From the NCBI RefSeq assembly GCF_900456975.1, contig NZ_UGYM01000002.1, positions 4,154,001 to 4,218,000 of the forward strand: 64,000 bases of DNA, read 5' to 3'. Below the pieces are notes generated by a model. That model searched no databases. It was not told the origin of the DNA and worked only from the letters and a program-made list of their open reading frames with translations. Positions within the stretch are counted from its first letter, which is position 1. Every line of letters begins with the position of its first letter. Source of the stretch: Shewanella baltica (lineage in GTDB: Bacteria > Pseudomonadota > Gammaproteobacteria > Enterobacterales > Shewanellaceae). Both the position numbers and the translations under genes were made by a program. This document shows, in pieces, positions 1 to 6,906 of this stretch.

Positions 1-126
1 GCGCAAAGACGCAATATCGACAAAAACAGACTCCTTAACGAGCAGCCATGGCTCAAGATTGACTCTAATGCTTATTCGCTTAACAATGTCATCCAAACGC
101 TAAGCGTTCCCTTTGAGAGTTTCCCC

Positions 127-492
127 ATGAAAAAAGCCCTTACCGCTGGACTATTATCCGCCTTCGTCGCCCCTGGCAGTGGCCATTTTTATCTGCAACA
201 TAAACGCAGTGCCCTAGTGTTTTTTGTGCTGGCAATACTGAGTCTCGGTCTGTTGCTGCAACAAGTCATGCAAGTGGCGCAGCTTATCTCGCTGGATATT
301 CAAACTGGCGTTTTGCCGCTGGATATGGGCGTAATTGCGGCCGAAGTGACCAAACAAACCACGGCAACCATTCGGGATGGTGCAGACAAGCTGATGTACG
401 GATTTATCCTCTGCTGGCTGATTGCCTTATTGGATAGTGTACGCTTGGGACTGAAGCAAGATAAGCAAGATGCAGCCCCAAACAATGCCTAG
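127..492 (+). CDS. small inner-membrane protein of unknown function
   Basis: A 121-residue protein with a positively charged N-terminus, a Gly/Pro-rich first hydrophobic stretch (about residues 7-25, including PGSGHFYL), a second segment around 28-47 and a third around 90-107. The early PGSGHFYL pattern followed by a basic turn resembles small TM2-like membrane proteins, but I do not recognise the family firmly. A weak GAGAG lies about seven bases before the ATG. The frame stays open upstream to the window edge, so a longer protein beginning outside the window cannot be excluded. Its stop codon shares the CTAG at 489-492 with the stop of the convergent HAD gene. Function unknown. Confidence 0.6.
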   Translation: MKKALTAGLLSAFVAPGSGHFYLQHKRSALVFFVLAILSLGLLLQQVMQVAQLISLDIQTGVLPLDMGVIAAEVTKQTTATIRDGADKLMYGFILCWLIALLDSVRLGLKQDKQDAAPNNA

Positions 493-1103
493 TCACCCAC
501 TGTCCACGCTTCGATAAAGCTATGGTAGCAAGCCACAAGCATGTCGGCGTCGTGGGCATAATCAGGAATAATTTCAGGGCAATATAATGCGCAGCGGCTA
601 CCCGCATTACGCGCGGTTTGCAGATCAAACAAATAATCGCCCACATATAAGATATCTGCAGGGGCGAGTTGCCACTGCTGGCAAATAAGATGAATACCTT
701 CAGGATGCGGCTTAGGCTGCGCGTCGTAACGCGTTAATACTAGTTCGATATCGATACCGAGCTTATCGATAGTGATTTGCGCCGCTTCCGGCATATTGCG
801 GGTCAAAATAGCCAAGGGCAGCGACTTAGCCCGTAGGCATTCGATAAGCTCACGCGCGCCATCAATCCAACTGGCCTTAAGTGAGCTTTGTCTCTCGTAC
901 TCATGGACGATTTCTAGCGCCTGAGCCTGTGCTTCACCCGCACTCAGGCTATCGACATGGGCCAAGATATCCGTGCCAGAATGAATCCCCAACTCACGCC
1001 GCAGACCAGCAAAATCCGGATTAGAATGCGCTAAGGTGCCGTCGAGATCGAAGATGACCCCACGGATATCCTTAAGTTTTAAATCGCTGAGTCTAGTGAT
1101 CAC
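489..1103 (-). CDS. HAD-superfamily phosphatase (phosphoglycolate phosphatase-like)
   Basis: A 204-residue haloacid-dehalogenase-type hydrolase, probably a cytosolic small-molecule phosphatase. Motif I is FDLDGTLAHS, with nucleophile Asp19 and acid Asp21. Motif II is the Thr in AILTRN, motif III the Lys in QPKPHPEG, and motif IV is YVGDYLFDLQTARNAG, with acidic residues for Mg2+ binding. The helical cap is inserted after motif I. The substrate cannot be read from sequence. The start is a GTG with GGGAAAGG just upstream. It converges with the upstream membrane-protein gene, the two stops overlapping in one CTAG. Confidence 0.85.
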   Translation of the reverse strand: MITRLSDLKLKDIRGVIFDLDGTLAHSNPDFAGLRRELGIHSGTDILAHVDSLSAGEAQAQALEIVHEYERQSSLKASWIDGARELIECLRAKSLPLAILTRNMPEAAQITIDKLGIDIELVLTRYDAQPKPHPEGIHLICQQWQLAPADILYVGDYLFDLQTARNAGSRCALYCPEIIPDYAHDADMLVACYHSFIEAWTVGD

Positions 1104-1134
1104 TGGCCTTTCCCATTAGGTGAAAATGTACGCC

Positions 1135-2145
1135 TTAGACAATCTGCAAACGCTTCGCCTGACGATTACGATACAGAGGCAGTAATTGTACCACCATCAC
1201 AGACACAATAATGACGCCAATCCCCAGCAGAGATAATCCATCTAATTCATCGGCATGGAAGACTTCTGGCCACCAGCCAATGCTCACTACCAAAGCAGTG
1301 GCGCTAAAGCTAAATACTGGCGTTAGGGCCAACATGGCGCTCACCTGTGCCGTCGGCCAGTACTTCATCGACTGCCCAAAACAGCCATAGGCGATCAAGG
1401 TATTGGCAGCGCAAAACAGCGCAATCTGCCACTCGAAGCTGTCCATACTGGCAAACTGACTAAAGTCGCTAAAGGGAGCCATTACGAAAATACCTAAGCC
1501 ATAGATCACTAAAAGCACGTTCGCGGGCGATAAACGATTCAATAATGATTTTTGCAACAAGGCATAGCTAGTCCACGACAACGCCGAGAACTGAATAATC
1601 ATTACCCCAATCCAAACCTGATGATTATTGGCGCCAGATAAATCCAAATACGGATGGAAAAACATCAACATGCCTAAGGCCAGTGTCGCAAAACAACTGA
1701 GCTGCACCGCATTCAGCCGTTCCTTAAAAAACAGCACGCCACCGAAGGCGAGGAAAAAGGGCGAAGTCTGGAAATTCAACTGGGCAGCGCCCGGCGCGAG
1801 ATAATCGAGAGAATAAACAAAAGACACATAATTGAGCATCAAAAACACGCCCGCAAGCACTAACCTTAACCAGACTTTGGCATTGAGCGCCGCAAATTGC
1901 TTAAGGCTGCCCGCGCTCCATTGGATCAGTATGCTGACCACAAGCGCGACCAAAAAACGAAACCAAGTCAAAGTGACAGGATCGATAAAAGCCCCCGAAA
2001 GCTTCAAGGCTATGGGTAACATACCCCAAAATACAATCGCAACTGAGATGAAGATCAGCCCGAGTTGAGCATGATTATTTGCCTGAGGGGCGTTATGGCT
2101 AAGGTTCACGGAGATGTCCAGTAGAGACCGCAAATGGAGCGTCAT
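1135..2145 (-). CDS. EamA/DMT-family transporter
   Basis: A drug/metabolite transporter superfamily permease of up to 336 residues with about ten hydrophobic segments in two EamA repeats (roughly residues 28-160 and 175-322). Features typical of the family include the first helix with FWGMLPIALK, the GAAQLNFQTSPFF turn at the end of repeat 1 and ALTPVFSFSATALV in repeat 2. Such proteins export amino acids, nucleobases or other metabolites, and the substrate is unknown here. The ATG at 2145 has no convincing ribosome-binding site. A GTG at 2109 preceded by GGA at good spacing gives 324 residues and starts closer to the first helix, so it may be the true start. Confidence 0.85.
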   Translation of the reverse strand: MTLHLRSLLDISVNLSHNAPQANNHAQLGLIFISVAIVFWGMLPIALKLSGAFIDPVTLTWFRFLVALVVSILIQWSAGSLKQFAALNAKVWLRLVLAGVFLMLNYVSFVYSLDYLAPGAAQLNFQTSPFFLAFGGVLFFKERLNAVQLSCFATLALGMLMFFHPYLDLSGANNHQVWIGVMIIQFSALSWTSYALLQKSLLNRLSPANVLLVIYGLGIFVMAPFSDFSQFASMDSFEWQIALFCAANTLIAYGCFGQSMKYWPTAQVSAMLALTPVFSFSATALVVSIGWWPEVFHADELDGLSLLGIGVIIVSVMVVQLLPLYRNRQAKRLQIV

Positions 2146-2427
2146 TCTGGCACTGAGTCAGCACAATATCTAGCAGCACATAATGGAAACATTCGCGTTA
2201 GCATGGATACTTTAGCTGACACTTATGTGGGGCAAGTATCAGCATCTTACGATGATTGGAATATTAGCCGCACTCTTGATTCACTTGCAGCAGATTTACC
2301 CCGAAAGCCAACATTGGCATTTCCAGCGATGGCAATAACCGAGTATATTTGGCCGATAAAATGGCTTCTCTGCCACACTGTTTCTACGCCACGTCTTTCT
2401 AGGCTCACTCTTTAAATAGGAAAGTTA

Positions 2428-3231
2428 ATGTCATCTACCGCCACGCTCGAACCAGTTCAAATGCAGATTCATGCCGCAGCGAAGGAACTCGCCGAGCGCC
2501 GCGCCGCAGGCACCTGCGGCGATTTACTGATCCCAGAGCTGAGGCCAACGAGCTTCGAACAGGCCTTCGCCATTCAGCAAACCGTGGCTGCAATCTATAA
2601 GGCTAACAATAATCCTATCGCGGCGTGGAAATGCCTATTACCCTCGGCGGAAAAAACCGTCGTAGCGCCTATTTATCAAAATGATGTGTATCAGCAATCG
2701 GCCACTTGCCCGCTCTATCCATCGACTAAAGGACTGGCCCGCGTCGAACCTGAACTCGCCTTCGAGATTGCTCGCGATTTACCGCCAAGAACCACGCCTT
2801 ACACAGAGGCTGAAATCGACGCGGCCTTAGGCCACACTCGCTTAGCCTTGGAATTGATCAAAAGCCGCTACCATACGCCCAGTGAAGCGACGCATTTCGA
2901 TGCCCTCGCCGATGGCTTAGTCAATCAAGGATTATGGTTAGGGCCAGTGCTAAATCCGCTAGCCGGTTTAGAGACCAGCCATTTCGAACTCAGCGTTAAC
3001 ATTCACAATGCCGAAACACTGCAAAAATCTGCCATTCATCCTAATGGTTTCCCTAAAGCGGGACTCTACTGGTTAGTGAACTTTTTATCCGCCCAAGGCA
3101 TTAGCTTAACTCAAGGGCAATATGTGATCACAGGCTCCTACGCTGGCGTCCTCGATCTGCCATTGGCGCAGGTTTGTGACTTTGAATACGGCGCACTCGG
3201 GCAATTTGCCGTGACTTTCACTGCGAAGTGA
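2428..3231 (+). CDS. fumarylacetoacetase/2-keto-4-pentenoate hydratase family protein
   Basis: A 267-residue protein of the MhpD-like branch of the fumarylacetoacetate hydrolase fold. RVEPELAFEIARDLP (about residues 92-106) contains the acidic metal-binding positions, and VITGSYAGVLDLP near residue 233 matches the conserved C-terminal Gly-Ser segment. Characterised relatives hydrate 2-hydroxypenta-2,4-dienoate or decarboxylate 4-oxalocrotonate, but no aromatic catabolic neighbours are present, so the substrate is open. The start follows GGAAAG at good spacing and is the first Met in a well-conserved-looking N-terminus. A strong terminator follows at 3281. Confidence 0.8.
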   Translation: MSSTATLEPVQMQIHAAAKELAERRAAGTCGDLLIPELRPTSFEQAFAIQQTVAAIYKANNNPIAAWKCLLPSAEKTVVAPIYQNDVYQQSATCPLYPSTKGLARVEPELAFEIARDLPPRTTPYTEAEIDAALGHTRLALELIKSRYHTPSEATHFDALADGLVNQGLWLGPVLNPLAGLETSHFELSVNIHNAETLQKSAIHPNGFPKAGLYWLVNFLSAQGISLTQGQYVITGSYAGVLDLPLAQVCDFEYGALGQFAVTFTAK

Positions 3232-3280
3232 TGGTGGCGAGTAAAAGCACTTGCGGCTAATAAAGCGACAAAGCACTGAT

Positions 3281-3320
3281 AAATAAGCGAACTCGGTTTC
3301 AACTGGGCTCGCTTATTTTT
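3281..3320 (+). terminator. intrinsic terminator after hydratase gene
   Basis: A perfect 10-bp inverted repeat (AAATAAGCGA / TCGCTTATTT) around an 18-base loop ends in a T run, about 50 bases past the hydratase stop. Just beyond it, 3338-3365, is a 14-bp sequence (CTCAGTTATCAGTA) repeated twice in tandem with one mismatch. Confidence 0.8.
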
Positions 3321-3457
3321 AATCTCAACTCTCAATTCTCAGTTATCAGTACTCAGTTATCAGCACTCCCCAGCATCATTAACAAAAGCCAAACCGACTT
3401 GTCCCATAATGCACATCTATGTATCATCTAAATTCATCAATAATAAGGATATATAGA

Positions 3458-4570
3458 ATGTCGCACGGAAAAATGTTGCCGATCGCCTGTCTTCTTGCCC
3501 TCACTTTAGGCACATCTCTTAGCGTGCACGCCTCAGAAAATAGCTTTACCAAAGCCTATAGTGACTATCAAGCCGCCGTAGAAAAAGGCGATGCAGCTAA
3601 GATTGAAGCGAGCGCAAAAATCGCTTTCCAACTCGGCGAAGCTCAATATGCCAAAGACAGTGTCGACTTAGCTAACCTCGCCTTGAATTGGGCCAGCGCG
3701 ATAGAGAAGCAAGTCGCCCCTTACCCATTTACAGAAAAGAATTTGCCCAAAACGGCTAAGGCGAATGAGTTGTATCAGCTCGCTCTGGCTAACTATAAAG
3801 TTCATTATGGCAAAAAAGCGCTTGAGCTTATCGATCCCTTACTGGGTGCTGCACAAACCGCAGTCGAAGCCAAAGATGCGAAAGAGGATTTTCTTACTGC
3901 AATCGCAATTGCTGAAAAATCCGATAAAAAGAAACTGATCGCCGATGTAAAAATGGCAGCCTTCAACCGCTTATCTCATACCCAGCTATACACCAATAGC
4001 GTAAGACGCTATGCCTTCGATGCCTATGATATTTATAAAGAGATTTTGCCAGAGAACGCCATAGACAGAGTCAAGGCAACCTATGTTGTTGGAGCTGTTG
4101 AATTTGTGGAAAAACACGATGGTAAAGCCGAACCTTTACTGCTGGAAGTGGTTAAACAATTCGACGCACTCAATTTTAGTCACCCCTATGCCTTGAGTGC
4201 CCATGCGTATTTAGTCGAACTGTATGAGCGCCAAGGAAAGCGTGACGCATCCACCGCTCACTGTATTGCTATCGGCAAAATGCGCCCTTGGGCCGACACG
4301 CAGGAACAACAACCTATTTTCCGTACTCTACCAGACTATCCAATGTCCTATGCGCAGCGAGGTAAAAATGGCTGGGTTCAGCTTAAATTTACTATCGATG
4401 AGCATGGCTTCGTCAAAAATCCTGAAATTTTAGCTTCTAAGGGGGGTGCTTTATTTGAAAAAGAGAGTATTGAAACCTTAGAGAAATGGCGTTACGCACC
4501 CAAGTTTGAAAATGGTATAGCCGTGGAAGCACAAACTAGCGTGCAACTGGATTACACCATAAATCGATAG
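3458..4570 (+). CDS. periplasmic TonB C-terminal-domain protein
   Basis: A protein of about 370 residues. Its N-terminal hydrophobic stretch ends in SVHAS and looks like a signal peptide. A long alpha-helical, TPR-like middle follows (about 25-270). The C-terminus is a TonB-type domain: YPMSYAQRGKNGWVQLKF, then EILASKGG, then LEKWRYAP. It lacks the proline-rich spacer and long N-terminal anchor of canonical TonB. It may therefore be a soluble or signal-anchored accessory that touches outer-membrane receptors or peptidoglycan rather than an ExbBD-energised transducer. The start at 3458 is chosen because AAGGA lies nine bases before it. An upstream in-frame ATG at 3419 has no such site. Confidence 0.8.
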   Translation: MSHGKMLPIACLLALTLGTSLSVHASENSFTKAYSDYQAAVEKGDAAKIEASAKIAFQLGEAQYAKDSVDLANLALNWASAIEKQVAPYPFTEKNLPKTAKANELYQLALANYKVHYGKKALELIDPLLGAAQTAVEAKDAKEDFLTAIAIAEKSDKKKLIADVKMAAFNRLSHTQLYTNSVRRYAFDAYDIYKEILPENAIDRVKATYVVGAVEFVEKHDGKAEPLLLEVVKQFDALNFSHPYALSAHAYLVELYERQGKRDASTAHCIAIGKMRPWADTQEQQPIFRTLPDYPMSYAQRGKNGWVQLKFTIDEHGFVKNPEILASKGGALFEKESIETLEKWRYAPKFENGIAVEAQTSVQLDYTINR

Positions 4571-4587
4571 CTCATTACTTCAGCCCG

Positions 4588-4917
4588 CTATTTCACCTCA
4601 TAACCTAGCCCATCGCTCACACTCGATGGGCTTTTTTCATCCTGCATTGTAATCTGCCCCTGACTTAAACTCTGCTTGAGTTGGCTAAGACAGGTTTGGC
4701 AAATACACGCATCGGCAGACGGTAAAATGGGGCTGATTGCCCCTTGCAGCGAATCTGATGCTTGCGCTTGCAAGGCAGCCAAAGGCGGGAACACCTGCTG
4801 CGCACACCAACAATCCTCAATGCCCTTACCAACAATCACCGCACATTGATTCGCGCCTTTGCACAAAGGGCAAATTTGCGCAGCTTCTAACTTAGGTTGT
4901 TCCGATGGCTTAGACAC
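4588..4917 (-). CDS. cysteine-rich CWC family protein
   Basis: About 109 residues. The N-terminal half carries CPLCKGANQC followed by the DCWC motif, the pattern of the cysteine-rich CWC family (probable metal-binding, function unknown). A second Cys pair, CICQTCLSQLKQ, follows in the middle. The GTG at 4917 is preceded by AAGGA at the right distance and begins just before the conserved part. The longer ATG frame from 4974 adds 19 residues unlike the family. The last codons overlap the terminator of the convergent TonB-domain gene. Confidence 0.75.
   Translation of the reverse strand: MSKPSEQPKLEAAQICPLCKGANQCAVIVGKGIEDCWCAQQVFPPLAALQAQASDSLQGAISPILPSADACICQTCLSQLKQSLSQGQITMQDEKSPSSVSDGLGYEVK
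4607..4637 (+). terminator. terminator of the TonB-domain gene, inside the CWC gene 3' end
   Basis: AGCCCATCG and CGATGGGCT form a perfect 9-bp stem with an 8-base loop, followed by six T on the plus strand. It sits 37 bases after the TonB-domain stop but within the last 17 codons of the convergent CWC gene, so coding and termination signals share the same bases. Confidence 0.8.
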
Positions 4918-5242
4918 GGTAATCCTTATTGCAAGATAAGTTGTTATAGCGCGGAGATCATAATGGTTTTTCAATAAGCGCGAGATAGATTATTCAATGA
5001 AGCAAGGTGCTCATGTCAATTCAGCGTGCAAATTAACACCTAGGTGTTTCTTATCCTTCAATTGGTTATATTCATCAAGTTATCTAACTTAAATGATATT
5101 TGGGTGTATTCATTTTGCTCAGAGAGCCGCATTCCTGCGTTAGAGCAAGTGCGTTCGCAGATGCATACATGGCGAATGCGTTTTGTCATTAATCCGTAAG
5201 CTGAATAAAGGAAGTAAATAGTTAGCTGAATGTTTTAACTTG

Positions 5243-5650
5243 TTAAATGATATTTTGCTTACACTTATCTTGTTGTTTGATCCTTGGCATTTGTATTTGC
5301 AGGCAAATAAATACTGGTCCTAGGGGAATGAAAGCTAACCAAGATTGCATTTGAAAAGCCCAAAAGTAAACAAACCAACATTCAGCGGCAATCAACCCTA
5401 GTAGCTTTAACCAACGCGTAAAAAGCAGTAAATCGCCCATTGCAGCTAAAGGTAACCCAAAACAAAGCGCACCTAAGCCATATAGCCAAAGGTTGAAGTT
5501 TACCGAAGATTCAATCAGGCCAACATCAATGGCAATGCCAAAAAAAGAAGGAGATAAAACTAACATCATGACAGTTGTAAGAAAGTACTCATTGCGTCTA
5601 TGTTTTTCTTGAGCTTTATTTTTCTCTGCAAGTCTCTCTAAAGTATCCAT
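5243..5650 (-). CDS. integron-cassette membrane protein of unknown function
   Basis: A 135-residue protein with a charged N-terminus (about 22 residues, Lys/Glu/Arg-rich) and four hydrophobic segments (about 25-46, 52-75, 82-100, 103-124). No family is recognised. Its ATG lies nine bases after the recombination point of the preceding attC (GTTAAAT then TCC then ATG), with no Shine-Dalgarno sequence. Its stop TAA lies inside ATTTAAC, the exact complement of that GTTAAAT core. A start hugging the upstream core and a stop inside the downstream core are typical of promoterless integron cassette genes. Expression would depend on read-through from upstream. Confidence 0.65.
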   Translation of the reverse strand: MDTLERLAEKNKAQEKHRRNEYFLTTVMMLVLSPSFFGIAIDVGLIESSVNFNLWLYGLGALCFGLPLAAMGDLLLFTRWLKLLGLIAAECWFVYFWAFQMQSWLAFIPLGPVFICLQIQMPRIKQQDKCKQNII

Positions 5651-5653
5651 GGA

Positions 5654-5722
5654 ATTTAACGCCCAAAGCAGTGGCGAAGCAGTCCTGCCCGCAGAGCGAT
5701 GGTGCCTTTGCTTGTTAGTTGC
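5654..5722 (-). other. integron attC recombination site
   Basis: Read on the minus strand this 69-bp imperfect palindrome begins with the R'' core (GCAACTAAC) and ends with the R' core GTTAAAT, which matches GTTRRRY. Inner arms CAAGCAAAGGCA and TGCTTTGGGC pair with an unpaired extra G on one arm, as expected for an attC extrahelical base. R'' is the exact complement of the core at the other end of the same cassette (6106-6114), which is the hallmark of a cassette inserted by IntI. It belongs to the cassette carrying the 5726-6088 gene. Confidence 0.8.
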
Positions 5723-6113
5723 TTACTATACATAGCTAAGATTGCCGTCAACGAATCCAACCGCAAAAGCCTTTGCAGATTTTAGCTTGTGAGCGTTTTT
5801 TGAGTGGGATTGAAGATACCGCTTCGCCATTGCAAGAATATTCTCCTGAGCTTCTTCCCATGAATTTCCGAAGAGAGCACTAGAAACTGAAATTAATCGG
5901 TTTTTAGGAAGCCAGTCTTCGTTGCACGCCCAATCTTCATCTTCAGGGGCGAACTCACTGGAACCAACTATTTCAATAATGAAAGGAGATTCATATATAT
6001 TGATATTGAAGGCAACAATTTGAGCGGGAATGTCCTCAATCAATTGTCCGTCAATCCAATCAATAAAATCCTTCTCGCTTTGAATCATGCTCGAACCTCC
6101 CCATGGCAACTAA
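5660..6113 (-). mobile_element. complete integron gene cassette
   Basis: The unit runs on the minus strand from TTAGTTGCC (after the G at 6114) to the last base before TTAAAT (5660), about 454 bp. It contains one promoterless ORF with its own ribosome-binding site plus its attC. The first core GTTAGTTGC and the attC R'' GCAACTAAC are perfect complements. No integron-integrase gene is visible anywhere in the window, so this is an orphan (integrase-less) cassette group, or one mobilised to a secondary site. Confidence 0.75.
5726..6088 (-). CDS. integron-cassette protein of unknown function
   Basis: A 120-residue acidic, probably cytosolic protein. It begins MIQSEKDFIDWIDGQL and has no signal or membrane segment. 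A Glu/Asp-rich stretch (about residues 45-58) precedes a helical C-terminal half (EEAQENILAMAKRYL). I do not recognise a family; the compact acidic character recalls immunity or antitoxin-like cassette proteins, but that is only an impression. The start at 6088 is preceded by GGGGAGG seven bases upstream. The first ATG at 6109 overlaps the cassette core and lacks a site. The gene is followed directly by its attC. Confidence 0.65.
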   Translation of the reverse strand: MIQSEKDFIDWIDGQLIEDIPAQIVAFNINIYESPFIIEIVGSSEFAPEDEDWACNEDWLPKNRLISVSSALFGNSWEEAQENILAMAKRYLQSHSKNAHKLKSAKAFAVGFVDGNLSYV

Positions 6114-6265
6114 CAATGTATTACCCACTCTTCTAATAAAACCTAACTCGGAAATGACCGAGTAAATAACTTAATTATGCCAATAAGTTAGCATCATCCT
6201 CAGCGGACTATCAATATTTTTCATCCAGAAAAATCGAGACTTTATTTACCGAGAAGCGTTTTAGC

Positions 6266-6511
6266 GTGGTAAATAGTATTAGGAAAAGTGAAAGAGCAAT
6301 AAATTCATTTGATTGCATAAAAAAACCAAGCAAAAAACGATACCTTTATAGGCTCGCTTTGAAGGCGGTATCTAAATTACCCATGATACCTGCATGTTTA
6401 ACAGTGCTTGAGGTTAGAACGCTCGAGATTTCCCCTCACCAAAGAAATACAGTAAGGTGTAACAAGAGTTTGTTTCCTTTGACCAAAAACCAACGTAAAT
6501 CAGCTTCTTAG
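6266..6511 (+). CDS. doubtful small basic ORF
   Basis: An 81-codon frame rich in Lys, Arg and Ser with no recognisable domain and no good ribosome-binding site. It lies in the otherwise gene-poor 6.1-6.9 kb interval, directly before a tRNA T-arm-like hairpin. It may be a chance ORF or a remnant of an inserted element. It is listed only so that the interval is accounted for. Confidence 0.15.
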   Translation: MVNSIRKSERAINSFDCIKKPSKKRYLYRLALKAVSKLPMIPACLTVLEVRTLEISPHQRNTVRCNKSLFPLTKNQRKSAS

Positions 6512-6548
6512 AAAACGTATCGAGGGTTCGACTCCCTCAATACGTTTT
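6512..6548. repeat. T-arm-like hairpin within a larger palindrome
   Basis: Arms AAAACGTAT and ATACGTTTT enclose GAGGG-TTCGACT-CCCTC. The inner part has a 5-bp stem and a 7-base loop matching the tRNA T-loop consensus TTCRANY. The outer arms extend the helix to about 15 bp with one C/A mismatch. There is no CCA, anticodon arm or D arm, so this is not a tRNA. It may be a relic of a tRNA-type integration site or an independent structured element. Confidence 0.5.
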
Positions 6549-6639
6549 GCACATTTGAGATAGTGAATAAGTCACTTATAGCGAAAATCTCCGTATGCTT
6601 TTAAAGCGACAGTTAACACTGATGTCCGAAAGGTGAGTC

Positions 6640-6790
6640 ATGGTGATTTGCGAGACGACCGTCCGCCCCATGGCCGCTTTTTGGCATCCATGCCATCACG
6701 GCATTTGTGAATCCTTTCACATCAGACGGGCGGTCGAGCATCCAAGGATGGACTGGCTGCGAGTCGACGAGCCAATGCCATGACAAGCCT
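6640..6790. repeat. REP-like palindromic intergenic element
   Basis: A G+C-richer stretch in an AT-rich spacer with nested palindromes, including GGCATCCATGCC followed by a copy of CACGGCA. GACCGTCCGCCC near 6660 is partly mirrored by GGGCGGTC near 6730. The motif GGCATCCATGCC recurs at about 27330 beside similar GACGACGG-type sequence, so this appears to be a dispersed chromosomal repeat. No coding potential is seen. Confidence 0.5.
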
Positions 6791-6810
6791 AAACTCGAAA
6801 ACTTATTAAT

Positions 6811-6846
6811 AAAAAAGCCAGCAAAGCTAAATGCTTGCTGGCTTTT
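6811..6846 (-). terminator. terminator of the cytochrome operon
   Basis: On the minus strand AAAGCCAGCAAGCATTT folds with GCTTTGCTGGCTTTTTT. The stem is GC-rich with a T run of six, 60 bases after the stop of the diheme cytochrome gene. Confidence 0.85.
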
Positions 6847-6906
6847 CTGTCTAACTTATTCACTCGCTTTATAACATCACACGAGCACTGAATCAAAGCG
6901 GCTCAA

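Noticed and set aside
2134..2415. 93-codon plus-strand ORF before the hydratase gene
   Set aside because: No Shine-Dalgarno, no family features, overlaps the 5' end of the divergent EamA gene and its promoter region.
6512..6548. Possible tRNA or tmRNA gene
   Set aside because: Only a T-arm is present. No acceptor CCA, anticodon or D arm can be drawn.
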